Positions 34,177-45,195 of a DNA stretch of 64,000 bases are shown here, in pieces. The notes under the pieces were generated by a model, which worked only from the letters and a program-made list of their open reading frames with translations, did not search any database and was not told the origin of the DNA. This stretch comes from Branchiostoma floridae (lineage: Eukaryota > Chordata > Leptocardii > Amphioxiformes > Branchiostomatidae): positions 12,401,276 through 12,465,275 of the forward strand of contig NC_049989.1 in assembly GCF_000003815.2 (NCBI RefSeq). The letters run 5' to 3'. The position numbers and the translations under genes are program-made. Each line of letters starts with the position of its first letter. Within the stretch, counting starts at the first letter, position 1.

Positions 34177-37100
34177 ATGGTACGTAATGTTATATTTCTC
34201 CGATGTTTTTTTCTTTCTTATTTCATCTCTTATCATGTTTCTTGTTAGTGCATTGATTATTTCTATTAATGTTTTGTTGCTGTTTTTCTTGAAATCGTTT
34301 TTCTTACTAACCATTCCAAATCACCAGTATTTTCTGCTTGCTCCTACTATATGTGCCATATCAATATTCATCAGTGGAGAAAGTTCATTTCACATTCGGG
34401 CAATATGAATCATAACAATTTTCAATCTTATACGTTTTTCCCATTCCTTTGTCAATGCGGCATCATTTACGACAAGGTCATATACATGTATATCGAAGGC
34501 CGTCGTACGATTTTAATGTCGTAAAATTTGCAATCAGGCTGAAACAGAACTAACAGACTCTTGCAACTTGCAAGATAGCCTTTTCCGTAAGGGTGCGGTC
34601 ACATAGGTCGTGCGATCGTCGAACGATTTCGATGCCATAGGATTAAGAAGGCCGGGATAGAACCAACCACCGAAATGGATCCAAAACAGCATTTTGTTTT
34701 CCAAGGCAGTTTGAACTTTGCAGGACACTTTGTCCTAAACAATGCCCAAAGTTAGCGATCGTACGACGATTGCACGGATTGTATGTGACCGCGCCCTAAC
34801 AAGAATTTTGTGGGACAAGTGCACGATTGTTCCAAGAATGAAAAGATCGTAATTCAAATGTGGCAGGACCGTTTGTCTCGAGCAGAAGTTGATCTTCTCT
34901 AGCTCAGCACAGGATATCGTGTACTGAGAAACTGTCAGTACGCACCATCGTAGACACTAGTTGCAAGGAGCCGATATGGCCCAAATCCCGTTTCTCAGAA
35001 ATCAGTTCAAACAGGTTTCCCGCCAAAGGCTAAATGAAACCGTTAAGGTGCTTGTTTCTAAGCGGTGGTTACATTTTTTCGGGGAAAAAATTAAAGGCGT
35101 GCCAGTATCTGTGAAACTGCAACTGCTTTGTGAAATATAATAAAAAGAAATTGGGAAGTATTGTCGAAGAATTCTATGGAAGCTCAAAAAATGAAGAAAA
35201 CGGTGGACTTTTCTTTCGTTCTGAGACATTACTCAAAAGCAAGATTTTCCTTTTTTCAACGGTGACAAGTATATTGTTACGTAGATACGCCGTGCAATTG
35301 TTTTTGCCTTGCGATTTTACAGCAGCCTTTGACAAACAAGGAACTGAAAATAGCATTTCTATTAATAATACAGCTCAATTTTGTAGGACTTATACACGGC
35401 TAACCTAAGAATGCCTTCATTTTACCATCAGACGCGTCTACGACAATAGTACGACAAATACTAGTACTACTAGTAGTTATAATACAAAAATGAATGCTTG
35501 GTTCTAAATCTGTAAGTTTGGGTCATAATTCTATATCATCTTCTCCATAGATTGACGACAGGACAAGTCGAGAAAAATCAGCTGATGACGTCATGTCTGA
35601 ACGTCCAACCAGGAGACCCGTGCAGGTCCACACCGTGACGTCATTGATGACGTTACAGATTCCCCTTGGTAAGGACGGATTTTAGAAATTGAACTTATTC
35701 TTTCAATTTCAATTTCTAGATAAGGCCATGTTGATTTGATTATATGTATGAGATCCTCTGGGAACCCCAAAACTCATGCGAGATTGCGAATACAAGAAAA
35801 TTTGGCAAAAAAAAGGTTGTCTTTATCACATTGAAATAGAAGAAGTTGAAGGTTTAACAAATGACTAAACACACATGCATGGTATACCGAGCTTGCAATA
35901 GATGCTCAATTTCAGATCATTCACATCTTTGGCATCCTATGACATTCGTGTCTGTTTTCCGATTCTTTTTTTCCTTTTGCAACTGCTTCGTATAATTTAC
36001 AGTATAGTCAAAACGTTTTTTTTAACGAACAAAAATGATGCGAGCCGATGTCATCCTTATAATAAAATCAACCTGCCTTAGTCTTAGGTCTCATTTCCAA
36101 CAAAATGGGGCCCGACCGGGATAATTTGCGGAAACGAAAGCTGCCCGGTCGGGCCCCGGGGTAGGAATTGGGACCTATGGCTAAGCCTTATTGGCCTACC
36201 TTTCAAAATGTATGTACTAGGCTTAAACATTAGTTGTTATATTGTTGATGAAATGCCAACATACTACTAGTAGGTTCCAGCCGTATACGTACTTCCCTTG
36301 GCACATAGTGACACATCATATGCGTTTTAGATACACTGTTCCCCTTCCCATACAATAAAAATAGACAATTTGGAGAACTGCACTTCTGTAACTTTATTAT
36401 TGCTCTTTATTTATCATGTACACGAGGTGTCGATACGTAACAGTCACCAGTTGTCATTCCAATTCTTCTCTGTAGTGACGCATTTCCGTTGCTAATGCAA
36501 CATTTGACAGAAACTTTTACACATCGCTCAATGGACTTCGAAGATAAAGGACGATTTTTCCGCTTTGTGTGCGTTGTCTTTTCAGTTCTACTTTTACACC
36601 TTCTCCGATATTCAAGTCTTACAAAAGTCATACTTACATCGCATTTAGATTACAGTGCGTTAGGCGTCAAGCTAAATGGGGACAGGGGCCTTGCGATACT
36701 TACAAAAGCGTTTTTACGTTCTAGCCCAGAGACAAATAGTCATTTCCTACTTTGTTAGCCTTGTAGAAATTTTTGTACATTTCGGTAGATTTTGGTACAT
36801 TTCTAGAATACCCCTCCTTGCAATGTTGCGCTTCTCTGATGTCTGTCTCAAACTTTAGGTATCTCAAACATTTTAGACATCTTCCACTGTTTATGCTTGC
36901 AACGCTGTAATATTCTTTGTACGTTTCTCCGCCTCTCTCCAGACCCGTTGTCGTGGGACTTGCGAGACGTGCGCACCTGGCTGCGCCACCTAGCGGCTCG
37001 CCACCAGATTACAGTGGACCTGAGACTATTCCATATGAACGGGAGGGGGATGTGCCTCATGAACCTGCAGGGGTTCGAGTACAGGGTGCCGGTCAACGGT

Positions 37101-37178
37101 CACATTCTGTATGAGGATTTCTGGAGGAGGGTGGCAGTCTATCGGTCTTTTCGAAAATGCAAGACGCACAAGAAGTAG
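34177..37178 (+). CDS. Stand-alone Pointed (PNT/SAM) domain protein, 118 residues
   Basis: Three coding exons: 34177-34179 (the ATG alone, donor GTACGT), 35551-35668 (acceptor CTCCATAG, donor GTAAGG), and 36943-37178 (acceptor CTCTCCAG, stop TAG). Phases match. Residues 2-40 are polar and basic (DDRTSREKSADD ... QVHTVTSLMTLQIPL). Residues 41-110 read as a PNT domain: LSWDLRDVRTWLRHLAARH, LFHMNGRGMCLMNLQGFEYR, VPVNGHILYEDFWRR. The protein ends in a short basic tail, CKTHKK. The PNT/SAM fold is known from ETS factors, where it mediates protein contacts and kinase docking. No ETS DNA-binding exons are visible downstream, and the frame stops directly before a MITE at 37181. A PNT-only product could act like the Drosophila regulator Mae/Edl; that is inference. 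Confidence 0.78.
34590..34798. mobile_element. TIR-bounded element in intron 1 of the PNT gene
   Basis: GGGTGCGGTCACATA at about 34591 and TATGTGACCGCGCCCT ending at 34797 are inverted relatives; GATCGTCGAACGATTTCG and GCGATCGTACGACGATTGC extend the pairing. No coding capacity. Confidence 0.7.
36080..36182. mobile_element. Small GC-rich hairpin element
   Basis: TTAGGTCTCATTTCCAA ... GGGGCCCGACCGGG faces CCCGGTCGGGCCCC ... TTGGGACCTA. The same CCCGGTCGGGCC core ends the outer elements at about 52757-53083 and 59828-60196. It lies in intron 2 of the PNT gene. Confidence 0.7.
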
Positions 37179-37180
37179 AA

Positions 37181-37391
37181 TACTGTAAATGCATGTAAGT
37201 TCGCGGGGATTTAATTTCGCGATAGCGGGAAAAGGGAGTTTTCGCGGTGGTTTTAAGTTCGCGGTAGCAATATGCACTGCCGTCTCTTACTGCTATGGAA
37301 AATGTTCGCGGTGGTTTTAAGTTCGCGGTGAAACGGCCACCGCGAAAACCGCGGACATTAAACCACCGCGAAAGTTTCTGCATTTACAGTA
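37181..37391. mobile_element. MITE, TIR TACTGTAAATGCA, copy 1
   Basis: TACTGTAAATGCA at 37181 and TGCATTTACAGTA ending at 37391. The interior alternates TTCGCGG-, TTTTAAGTTCGCGG- and CCGCGAAAACCGCG-type words typical of the family. It begins two bases after the TAG of the PNT gene. Confidence 0.88.
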
Positions 37392-39836
37392 TTTGATACC
37401 ACATGTTCAATGTACCTAGGTATATCTTTGACTTGAATAAGCTGTATGGTTACGGAATGCATGTACAAAGAGATACCCAATTTTCTCACCATGAATTCAG
37501 ACATTCTAATTATTGAGGCTATATTACATACTGATATTTATTACCTCCATGAAAAGTTGAGGTATTGTTTTTTGTATGTCTGTGTTTGCATTTCATTTAT
37601 ACTTGTGGTCTTAAAAACCTATGTTTGGATTATGGTGAAATTTAATATGGAGATTTGTCTTAGGAGGTCAACGTTCAATGTCAAGCACGGGCATCCTGGC
37701 GGTTATGCTTGGTATTGCAGCAGAAGTTCCTTTTTCGTATCTTTTGTCCTGGACATGTTAGTAGTTAAATGCATCGCATCAATACACTGTTAACTATTTT
37801 AATGCGTAGCAACTCACTACAAGTATATTCATTTTAATGTATAACAGATTCAAGGGAACTGTTAATGTATAAAAAACAAGATACGTTTATACACTTTTGT
37901 TTTTAATACAATGGTCATTGCTAAACTGTGTATTCCATATGACTAACGCATTGCCTTCTATGAAGGTTGAGAACAACAAGAACAGTAGAGAAGGAACCAA
38001 GGCTTTAAATCCAGCTAAAATTATAACTTTAATATCTGAAGAAAACTAATGTTCAAGCTAAGTTTGTGACGTTTTTTTGTTATGGTGAATATGTGTACTT
38101 TATTTTTTTTTTCGGTGCGAACGGTGTAAATAAATGCCCACATATAACTGCCATGTATAAAATGTTTGTTCACTTCAATCTGTTTACTTCTACGCCTGGT
38201 ACCAGCTTAGTATTTCACTAATATTTGTGATGCTGTAATAGTAATACACACTGTATAACTGTAAATACACCTTATGACTATGAATAATATACCACTCCAC
38301 CTCTGTTTGTGGCCTTTGTTATACATCTAACAAGGGAAGTGATATCAAACGTATTATGATTAATGGTCACCAGTATTGTACTGATCATAAAAGAGGAAGT
38401 CGCTTCTATAACAAAGGAAACTGTCTATTGTATCATTTCTCAACGCTCTGTTCTCTTTCGTCGTTACGTTACGTAGTTCACCTTTATTCGCAGGGTAACC
38501 TATCTCCGTTGTCTGAAAAAGGCAGGATATTTAGGAATATCAAGTCAACGGATGGTAGTTTCAAACTGCAATATCTTTAGAATATTGCAAATTTGAAACT
38601 ACCATCCGTCGAATTGATATCCCAAAATATCCTGCTTTTAAACAGCCGAATGTAAGTTACCGGCGGATAAAGGTAACCCAGGGTTATAGGTGGCGCTTCG
38701 ACAGGTGTCACATGAGCTCCACCTCCGCGAATACAAATATTTATCGTTTTAAGAGAACTCTATCATTTTAAAAAATCGTCAGAAAGCTAATTCTAAATAT
38801 GTTTGAAGACTTCATAGCGCGGCTGGGCAACTGTTCATTTTCATTGGCTTAAAGCCGAGTGATTTGTACATTTTCACTTTCAGAACCGAATTTGTAGTAC
38901 CGCTCTTGTCTGCGACCAGGAAAAAATGAGACGACCTTTGAAATTACCAAATCTCGGTGAATGGCGAAGGAATGTTAAAGGGCTCCGAAAGTTGCTTGAA
39001 GTTTGAAGGTTTATTTGACTTTTAGAACGTGACCATTCAGTATAAAGAATTACAGTATTTGAAAGAATTCGTCAACTGAACGATGGAACATTGGATCATA
39101 CATACAGATGCATATTTCCTTCACATTATACCAGTATAAGTGGTCGAGTATTCAGTTCTTGTAACGTGCGTGTAATAATATCTTTCTAGAAAGCTACCAT
39201 CTCCAAACGTCAATACTATTCGTAATAAAAACGGACCAAATGCAATTGCATTCGTGTTTGTTAGTCTGCCAAGATCGACTGCTGTGAAGTGTTGGGCTTC
39301 CTGACGGGTGCAGTATAACCTTAGTCGCTAGGAGGAGCCATTGAATGGACTGCATTTGTAGCAGGGACAAATTATTAGATGACAATATATAAAAGTCAGG
39401 GACATCATAATTAGGTCATATTTATTAATCTTTAAGTGCTCATATTAGATACAAGGCAGTAATATCATAAAGGTTAGTTGCGGTATACTGAAATTTACAA
39501 AAATTAAGATTGTTTTGATATGTTCTTACCGTTCAAAGGTTACTCATATCACATATGATTTTAGCAGATCTGTCCTTGCATAACACGGAATAATGTTACA
39601 TTACACAAATCTTATTGTTCACTGCACTATAAATATAGGCTGCAAGAAATAAAACCACTTGTAGGAAGTTTCGGTTCATGTTTTAGAAATACATTTCTTG
39701 CAAAGAAGACTGTAATTTTCAGCGCAGGAGCAAGGTGGCGCTCTTTAGAAGGGAATCTTTTTTTGGAAACTCCAGGTTACATGTAGGAGGCCAAATTCAC
39801 TGAAACATCTAAAACATCATACTCCAAAAGAGGTGG
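37392..39836. other. No supported gene; one large hairpin
   Basis: AT-rich. The main structure is an inverted repeat at about 38490-38682 (GGATATTTAGGAATATCAAG, AACGGATGGTAGTTTCAAA against TTTGAAACTACCATCCGT). An AATAAA on the minus strand at 39421-39426 may end the gene at 39837-41531. Confidence 0.6.
38490..38682. mobile_element. Hairpin element
   Basis: Long inverted repeat centred near 38580; arms of about 80 nt including GGGTAACCT/GGTAACCC outer ends and GGCAGGATATTT/AATATCCTGC. Confidence 0.7.
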
Positions 39837-41531
39837 TCAAACCCTCTTGAACTTACTTCTACTATTGAAGGAAATGAAGTAGTCCTCGTACGTGTTAACT
39901 TCACCGTTAACTACGGTCTTTCCGTTTTTCTGAGTCAGATAATCCTTTTTTGGGTGCCGTGGTCTGTTGTACTCAAGTGTGGTGACGTAATAATCGTCGT
40001 ACGATTTTTGGCACCATGAGTTCGCGTTTCCCGCCGTTTTACTGTACTCCCGAATCGGCACGTCTGTACTCGTTGTAGTATGGTCAGTCTCACCACTTCC
40101 ATGTGATGTGAATGCGTGTTCTTTTTCGTCAGGGTTTGCATCCTCTGTTTCGTCATTCACACATCCCAACGCACTCTCCAAAGGTTCGCACGAAGTGTTT
40201 TCACTGTTCTGTGTGCTCCGAAAAGAGTTCTCTGTCTCTATCTGTGCTTTCTCTTCAGATTTTCCCGCCTGTTTTGCTGTTCTTTCGCCAAGCATGTTCC
40301 CGATGCCAGATTCGATGCGATTCAACAGTTTTAAGGAGTTGGAAAATCTGGAACTATCCTGGTTGCCCCATCTCGAGATCTCGTTCCACAACTTGTAACC
40401 GTACGAGAGACCCGCACTCAAATAAGCGCCCCCTGTTGATTCAATCGCCAATGGCAGACTGCTGTCCTCTCTCCCATCTTCATGTGAGATTTTATATCTA
40501 TCTACGAGAGTTGCTGAATCAGATGTTTCGGCGCCTGCCGATTGTTGCTTTTTGGTCAAATGTATCAAATTGTGGCGCTCTACCTGTTCTCGATCTTTGC
40601 CATCTTCTCGCGAGATTTTATTCGCGAGAGTTGAGGTAGATGATGTTTCGCCACCTGTTGGTTGTTGCTTTTTGCTCAACTGCATCCGGCTATGGTCGTC
40701 TTTCTCTTTTCGATGTTTTTCATCTTCTCGTGAGATTTTACCCACGAGAGTTGAGTAGGATGTATCAACGCCTGTTGCTTGTTGCTTTTTCTCTAACTGT
40801 ATCAGACTATAGCCCTCTTTCTCAACTCGATCTTCGCATTCTGTACGGGAAATTTCATTCACAAGAGGCGAATAGAGAGTTTCTTCTCTTAGTCTTACGT
40901 TTTCTTGTGCCAGTCTGTCGGTACTTGACGTACGCGTCACATTGACCTTTGAGTGCCCATATGAATCATATTTCCCGCTCATTGCTTCATCAATTTTTGT
41001 TCCATGCTTCTTCTCTAGAATGCCTTTTTCTTGATAACCACTTCGTGATAACGTGTCGTCATCTCGTTGTTGACGTGGAGAAGCGTTTGACGGGACAAGA
41101 TGGCGGTTTATATCCAGAAGCGTCTGCGATCTCGTTGCCATGGCAGCGGTCCGATAGAACCTGTTTCTGCTGGATCGGTTGCGATCGTCCATCTCCTCTG
41201 ACGGGGTCCTGTCGCCATCTTGTTTCTCCCACCCTGACCGTGCCCGGAGACCCGGGGACGGACTGCGTCCCTTGTGTGGCGGCGGCCTTAAACTCAAACC
41301 CGGGTCACGACCTGCCCGTGCTCCGGACACAACTCTAGACTTCGCCGTACGCCACCCCGCTCTCGAAGCGCCCCTGATCGTGGGAAGTTCCTGAGACTTT
41401 GGCCGAGGTTTCTCGCTGGATTCCCCATCCTCTTGAGCCTGCCTTGGTATCTCGTGAGACCTCGGTCTATTCTTCTCACTCTCCACCAAAGAAGACACTT
41501 GCAGCGGCGGAAAACGACTGACTGTGCTCAT
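39837..41531 (-). CDS. 564-residue hydrophilic repeat-containing protein, unknown
   Basis: An uninterrupted frame of this length is very unlikely by chance here. ATG 41531 (CGAGATGAGC); TGA stop at 39837. The protein is rich in Ser, Arg, Lys, Glu and Gln and probably disordered; it has no membrane span. Residues about 1-160 are basic and Pro/Ser/Arg-rich. Residues about 220-370 hold three similar units and a degenerate fourth of about 40 residues, built on TLVxKISREDxK ... IxLxKKQQxTGxETS. A possible helix, KLWNEISRWGNQD, comes next. The C-terminal part has YDDYYVTTLEYNRPRHPKKD and YEDYFISFNSRSKFKR. I do not recognise the family. It may be one large exon of a longer gene, since a further minus-strand frame lies just upstream at 42119-42673. 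Confidence 0.72.
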   Translation of the reverse strand: MSTVSRFPPLQVSSLVESEKNRPRSHEIPRQAQEDGESSEKPRPKSQELPTIRGASRAGWRTAKSRVVSGARAGRDPGLSLRPPPHKGRSPSPGLRARSGWEKQDGDRTPSEEMDDRNRSSRNRFYRTAAMATRSQTLLDINRHLVPSNASPRQQRDDDTLSRSGYQEKGILEKKHGTKIDEAMSGKYDSYGHSKVNVTRTSSTDRLAQENVRLREETLYSPLVNEISRTECEDRVEKEGYSLIQLEKKQQATGVDTSYSTLVGKISREDEKHRKEKDDHSRMQLSKKQQPTGGETSSTSTLANKISREDGKDREQVERHNLIHLTKKQQSAGAETSDSATLVDRYKISHEDGREDSSLPLAIESTGGAYLSAGLSYGYKLWNEISRWGNQDSSRFSNSLKLLNRIESGIGNMLGERTAKQAGKSEEKAQIETENSFRSTQNSENTSCEPLESALGCVNDETEDANPDEKEHAFTSHGSGETDHTTTSTDVPIREYSKTAGNANSWCQKSYDDYYVTTLEYNRPRHPKKDYLTQKNGKTVVNGEVNTYEDYFISFNSRSKFKRV

Positions 41532-42118
41532 CTCGAGAACACACAGCCAACTCCTTTCGTACAGCGCTGTCTTTCCTCATTCAAATGCCCGAATAGTGAT
41601 CATTTTCGACGAATTTCACATCCGGGCTCAAAGAGAGGGACATGTGGCAACCTATTCTTGTTCAGTCGGTCTCTAAGATATGAACACATCACATCCTGTA
41701 GCTCAAACCACGAAGCCAATTTACCTATGGGAGGTCTACATTACAATTACTTCACAGTCAGAATGCGTCATGTGCCCTTCTGTTGACGTCGTCAGCATTA
41801 TTTCCTGTCCTTTGTCATAATACAAGTTCGACCATCGCTGCTGGTCCTTCCGTGCAGTTTTGGAAACTGATATTGAATATTCTAATCCCCGATCTGGATT
41901 ACGACGTCCTTATGTCGTAAGCTTTTCCCGCTGTTGCTATGCGGTGTAACCGCGCATATCATTATGAATAGTCCACTTTTCCATTCAGGCCAAATCCCAG
42001 AATTTGTCCCCTTTGAAACGACCTGTTGTCGTCCATTGTTCCCGCCACCACCAAAAGTCGACATGCTCAATTATTCATCTTCAGAAAAAGAAAGACTTTT
42101 ACACTCCTGTCACAACGT

Positions 42119-42673
42119 CTATCGTTTTTGTGTGGTGGACGATTCAGAAATGAGAATAGGAGGGAAACGTAACGTACCAGATGGATATTGTCCTTCGCGT
42201 ATTGAAGTCAAACGTGCCGGTGCTGTTTTGGAGTATTTCTGTGAGTCCCAACTCGGCGTTCTTCTAGACCCTTCCACGAATGATGACGCAGACCTACTCG
42301 TGATCAACTCGGGCAGATGTCGACGTGGACGTTCGAGCTCTGTGATCTTTTCTGAAAGCCGCCGTACCCTTTGTATGGCTCTACTCTTTCTCGGAGTCGC
42401 ATGGCCCAACCAAGAAACTCGGGAGGAAACAGACGAAGCTCTGGAGTTAGCGCGGCTCTTTTTTACCGAGGTGGCATGATAAGACTGGACGTAGTAATAG
42501 TCGTCTTCTTCTGTTCTTTGTTGCGTTAAGGTTTTAGATATCTTCCAAGGTCCTTGGCAGCTGGCGTTGCTAGGCGGGTTTGCTGACTTTTTGACCTTCT
42601 CCACTTTGGTGATTTCCCTAAAGACCGAGCGCGTTTTTCTCTCCATTGTCAAATGACAGGCTGTCAAACTCAT
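42119..42673 (-). CDS. Probable basic protein or exon, 184 codons
   Basis: Open frame from ATG 42673 (or 42646) to 42119. Composition is basic and Ser/Arg-rich (SRASSVSSRVSW, KSRAIQRVRRLSEKITELE), similar in style to the 564-residue protein downstream; EEDDYYYVQSYHATSVKK recalls YDDYYVTTLEY there. A competing frame of 181 codons exists on the plus strand (41934-42479), less charged and cysteine-rich, so the coding strand is not certain. It could be an upstream exon of the 39837-41531 gene, or a separate gene. Confidence 0.42.
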   Translation of the reverse strand: MSLTACHLTMERKTRSVFREITKVEKVKKSANPPSNASCQGPWKISKTLTQQRTEEDDYYYVQSYHATSVKKSRANSRASSVSSRVSWLGHATPRKSRAIQRVRRLSEKITELERPRRHLPELITSRSASSFVEGSRRTPSWDSQKYSKTAPARLTSIREGQYPSGTLRFPPILISESSTTQKR

Positions 42674-42946
42674 CCATCATTAAACTTTAACACCGCCTGA
42701 CTGGAGAACATCGCATGCCCTGCCGGTGACCGCGCGACGTCATCAAAGGAAAGGCACACTCTTGTTTAGGGGGATCCGTTTATTTTTGAAAAACAAGAAT
42801 AATAACAAAAGAATCACAGAAGATAGTTTATGTTTTAGTGAACGCTGAAAGTGTCTCATATTGCAAATTTCTACAGTGCTGTTGCATTTTCAGAGTTCTA
42901 GGTGTTCAAATGTGCATCCCTATAGGATAAAATTTTGGTATCGTCC

Positions 42947-43148
42947 ATGTCTGATGACGACATGCAAGACGTGTATTGTGACGACACTTGTGATCACCAT
43001 GGCGACGGAATGCCGCGTCATCACCTTGGCAACGAAGCGGGGCACTGTTTCCACGGAAATTGTATGGACGACCTAGAAAATGCCGTTCGCCACAGTTATC
43101 TCGAATTTATAACCCAAAATTTACTGGCAAAATGTCGTCCGAAATTGG
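42947..43148 (+). CDS. Probable first coding exon, His/Cys/Asp-rich, gene otherwise unresolved
   Basis: ATG 42947 (GTCCATGTC) opens MSDDDMQDVYCDDTCDHHGD and goes on through HHLGNEAGHCFHGNCMDD to a helical-looking ENAVRHSYLEFITQNLLAK, ending KCRPKLG at a GTCAGT donor. The first half, dense in Cys, His and Asp, could bind metal. It lies divergently from the minus-strand frame at 42673, with under 280 bp between starts. I could not find a second exon in matching phase; the acceptor at 44201 is phase 0 while this donor is phase 1. Confidence 0.4.
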
Positions 43149-43333
43149 GTCAGTATTTCTTTTTCAACAAGGCCGTCTTTCTATCCCTTTGGTGGGACTG
43201 TTTAAAAATTCATGAGTTCTGTACGGTTGTCCTTGTGCGTATATCAAAAGGCAAATGAAAACGGCAATGGTTTGGTGCTTGATTCGGTGATGCTATAATT
43301 GTTTATCTCTCTTCCTTTTGCAAGGACGTTAAG

Positions 43334-43636
43334 CTAAGGGCACAACTCGCCGTACGTGCAATTTGTCCGTACTTTTTTTGGAGGCCACGTCAGCCACGTA
43401 TTTCTGAAAACGTGGGGAACGACTGGCAAGAGCAGGGAGGGTGTACGTCAAAGCACGGCACACAAAGTTTTGCCTGCACGTAAAGTTTTACGGCGTGTCT
43501 GCGTTCTCCAAAATCCGTCGGATTCCCTACGAGTTCGTACGGAGGCGGTACTTACCACTTATGGATCCAAAAAGATTGCCCATGTCTTGGCACGTAGACA
43601 GCGCATATTCACACGTACGGCGGGTTGTGCCCTTAG
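43334..43636. mobile_element. Inverted-repeat element with CTAAGGGCACAAC ends
   Basis: CTAAGGGCACAACTCGCCGT at 43334 and ACGGCGGGTTGTGCCCTTAG ending at 43636. Partial relatives occur at about 60870-61030, 61440-61605 and 62026-62600 (words such as CGTACGGAGGCGGTACTTAC and AAAATCCGT.GGATT). Confidence 0.75.
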
Positions 43637-44200
43637 CTTTAGACAGCTTCAAAGACTTGTAGGGACACCGACGTTTTATAATTATCATTCTTTTGCGCGC
43701 ATGCGGTTTTCAGTATGCGCAAGGCTCTCTTAAAGTTTAAGCGGCCTCCTTCTGCATCGCACCGAATCAAGTAAACCTACGGCTAGCCCAAATAGCTTGC
43801 ATTGCTTGTCACATGGTTTACAAAAAAGAACAAGGAATTTCCTTCCCTTCCTACGATTCATTACAAAATGACAAGAAACTCCCCTTCAAAAATAAGAAAA
43901 TATCACGTAGCGTAGCAGCATTGAGTGTAGTTGTAGAAGTGTGTTAGCCTTGAGCTTAGCTATAGTTTTAGAAGCGACACTAGTTTGTAAGCCTTCAGTG
44001 TAGCTGCATAATTGAGACTAGTTTAGTTGAGTGTAGCTATAAACGTGTGGTAGCATTGAGTGAGTGGTGTATGTACTAGTGTTACTTTCTGCTCTATTTG
44101 AATACAGTGATATACTAGCACTTGTTCGTAAAGCTGCTTGTTGTTTTTTACTGGATGAAACCTTATGCCATATCATCTATTTCGGTTAGTCCTTGCAGCT

Positions 44201-44414
44201 TGTCGTTGAAGCTTTGTCCCCAGAGACTTCTTTATTTTGGAAATTTACGGTCTGGGAAATACAAACCAAAACCCTCTTGACCGCGTACAATGACCTAGCC
44301 CTGTGTATCTTGGAGGGTGTTGGAAATGTCAATGGGGTACTCCACATAACCATCAATAGGGCTAGATTAACGACACCAATCAAAATCTGTATTCAGGATA
44401 ATCAAGGAGGTTAA
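44201..44414 (+). CDS. Possible terminal exon, low confidence
   Basis: A TTAGTCCTTGCAG acceptor is followed by 70 open codons and a TAA. Reading: VVEALSPETSLFWKFTVWE ... NDLALCILEGVGNVNGV ... IKICIQDNQGG. Could be the 3' exon of the gene starting at 42947 or a relic; the opposite strand is also open over much of it. Confidence 0.25.
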
Positions 44415-44815
44415 ACCTTTTTAATCTCCTCGAGATAATGTAACATTATTCAATCTTTCCAGATTAAAATCTCACTCCACAGTCCACACAATATATTGCC
44501 ATGTCAAAGGTAAAAACAAAACATTTCAAACATTTACTAACTGGGGGAACAGCGCAAGGACGACACTTCGAGTTCTGAACAAAGCCGCCATATTGTTTTC
44601 TGATGACGTCATGTAAGGACTGACCACTTCAAACAAAAATCTCAAGCATTCGGGGCAGGCCTAGAAATGGACGACACTTCGAGTTCAAAAAATGCTGCCA
44701 TATTGTTTTCTGATGACGTCATGTTAGGATTTCAAATTAACATTTGGTTAAGGCCTAAAAAAAATGGGCACTTCCAGTTTTTAAGAACAAGTCTACCACA
44801 TGTCAAGAAGGGCTT

Positions 44816-44818
<3 letters not shown>

Positions 44819-44889
<71 letters not shown>

Positions 44890-44890
44890 C
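44819..44890. repeat. (AT)n microsatellite
   Basis: Alternating AT interrupted by CATATG near 44857 and ending in ATACATTTATC. Confidence 0.97.
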
Positions 44891-45195
44891 ATTTATCTAA
44901 TGGTGTAAGCTACCTTACGTTTATTCAATTGTAATAATTCAATTCATACAGACAATTTTGATTTTTTTTAAGGGATCTTTATTGCAACAGTGTTTTGAAC
45001 TATTGTATTTCCAGGAGAGACATTGGTATTTGATGTCCCTGAGAATGATGCAACACAAAAAGTAAAAGCATGCCAGCATGTGTCACTTTTTGTGCCGCCC
45101 CTAATTTAGGATTCATCACAATTTAACATGGGGAAAATGCATAGTGAGGTGGTCAGGTCTTGTCATCCACGCTTAAGTATGCATATAGCTCATAT

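Noticed and set aside
37182-37390. Regular CCGCGAA/TTCGCGG words as a CRISPR-like or regulatory array
   Set aside because: They are the interior of a dispersed MITE found at least five times in the window.
40370-40400. LWNEISRW in the 564-residue protein as a link to the NEPSR array
   Set aside because: The match is short, the rest of the protein shows no His/Cys core, and KISRED repeats explain the ISR word. Treated as coincidence.
40112-40639. Plus-strand frames within 40.1-41.4 kb
   Set aside because: Shadows of the 564-residue minus-strand frame, which has the more protein-like composition and repeats.
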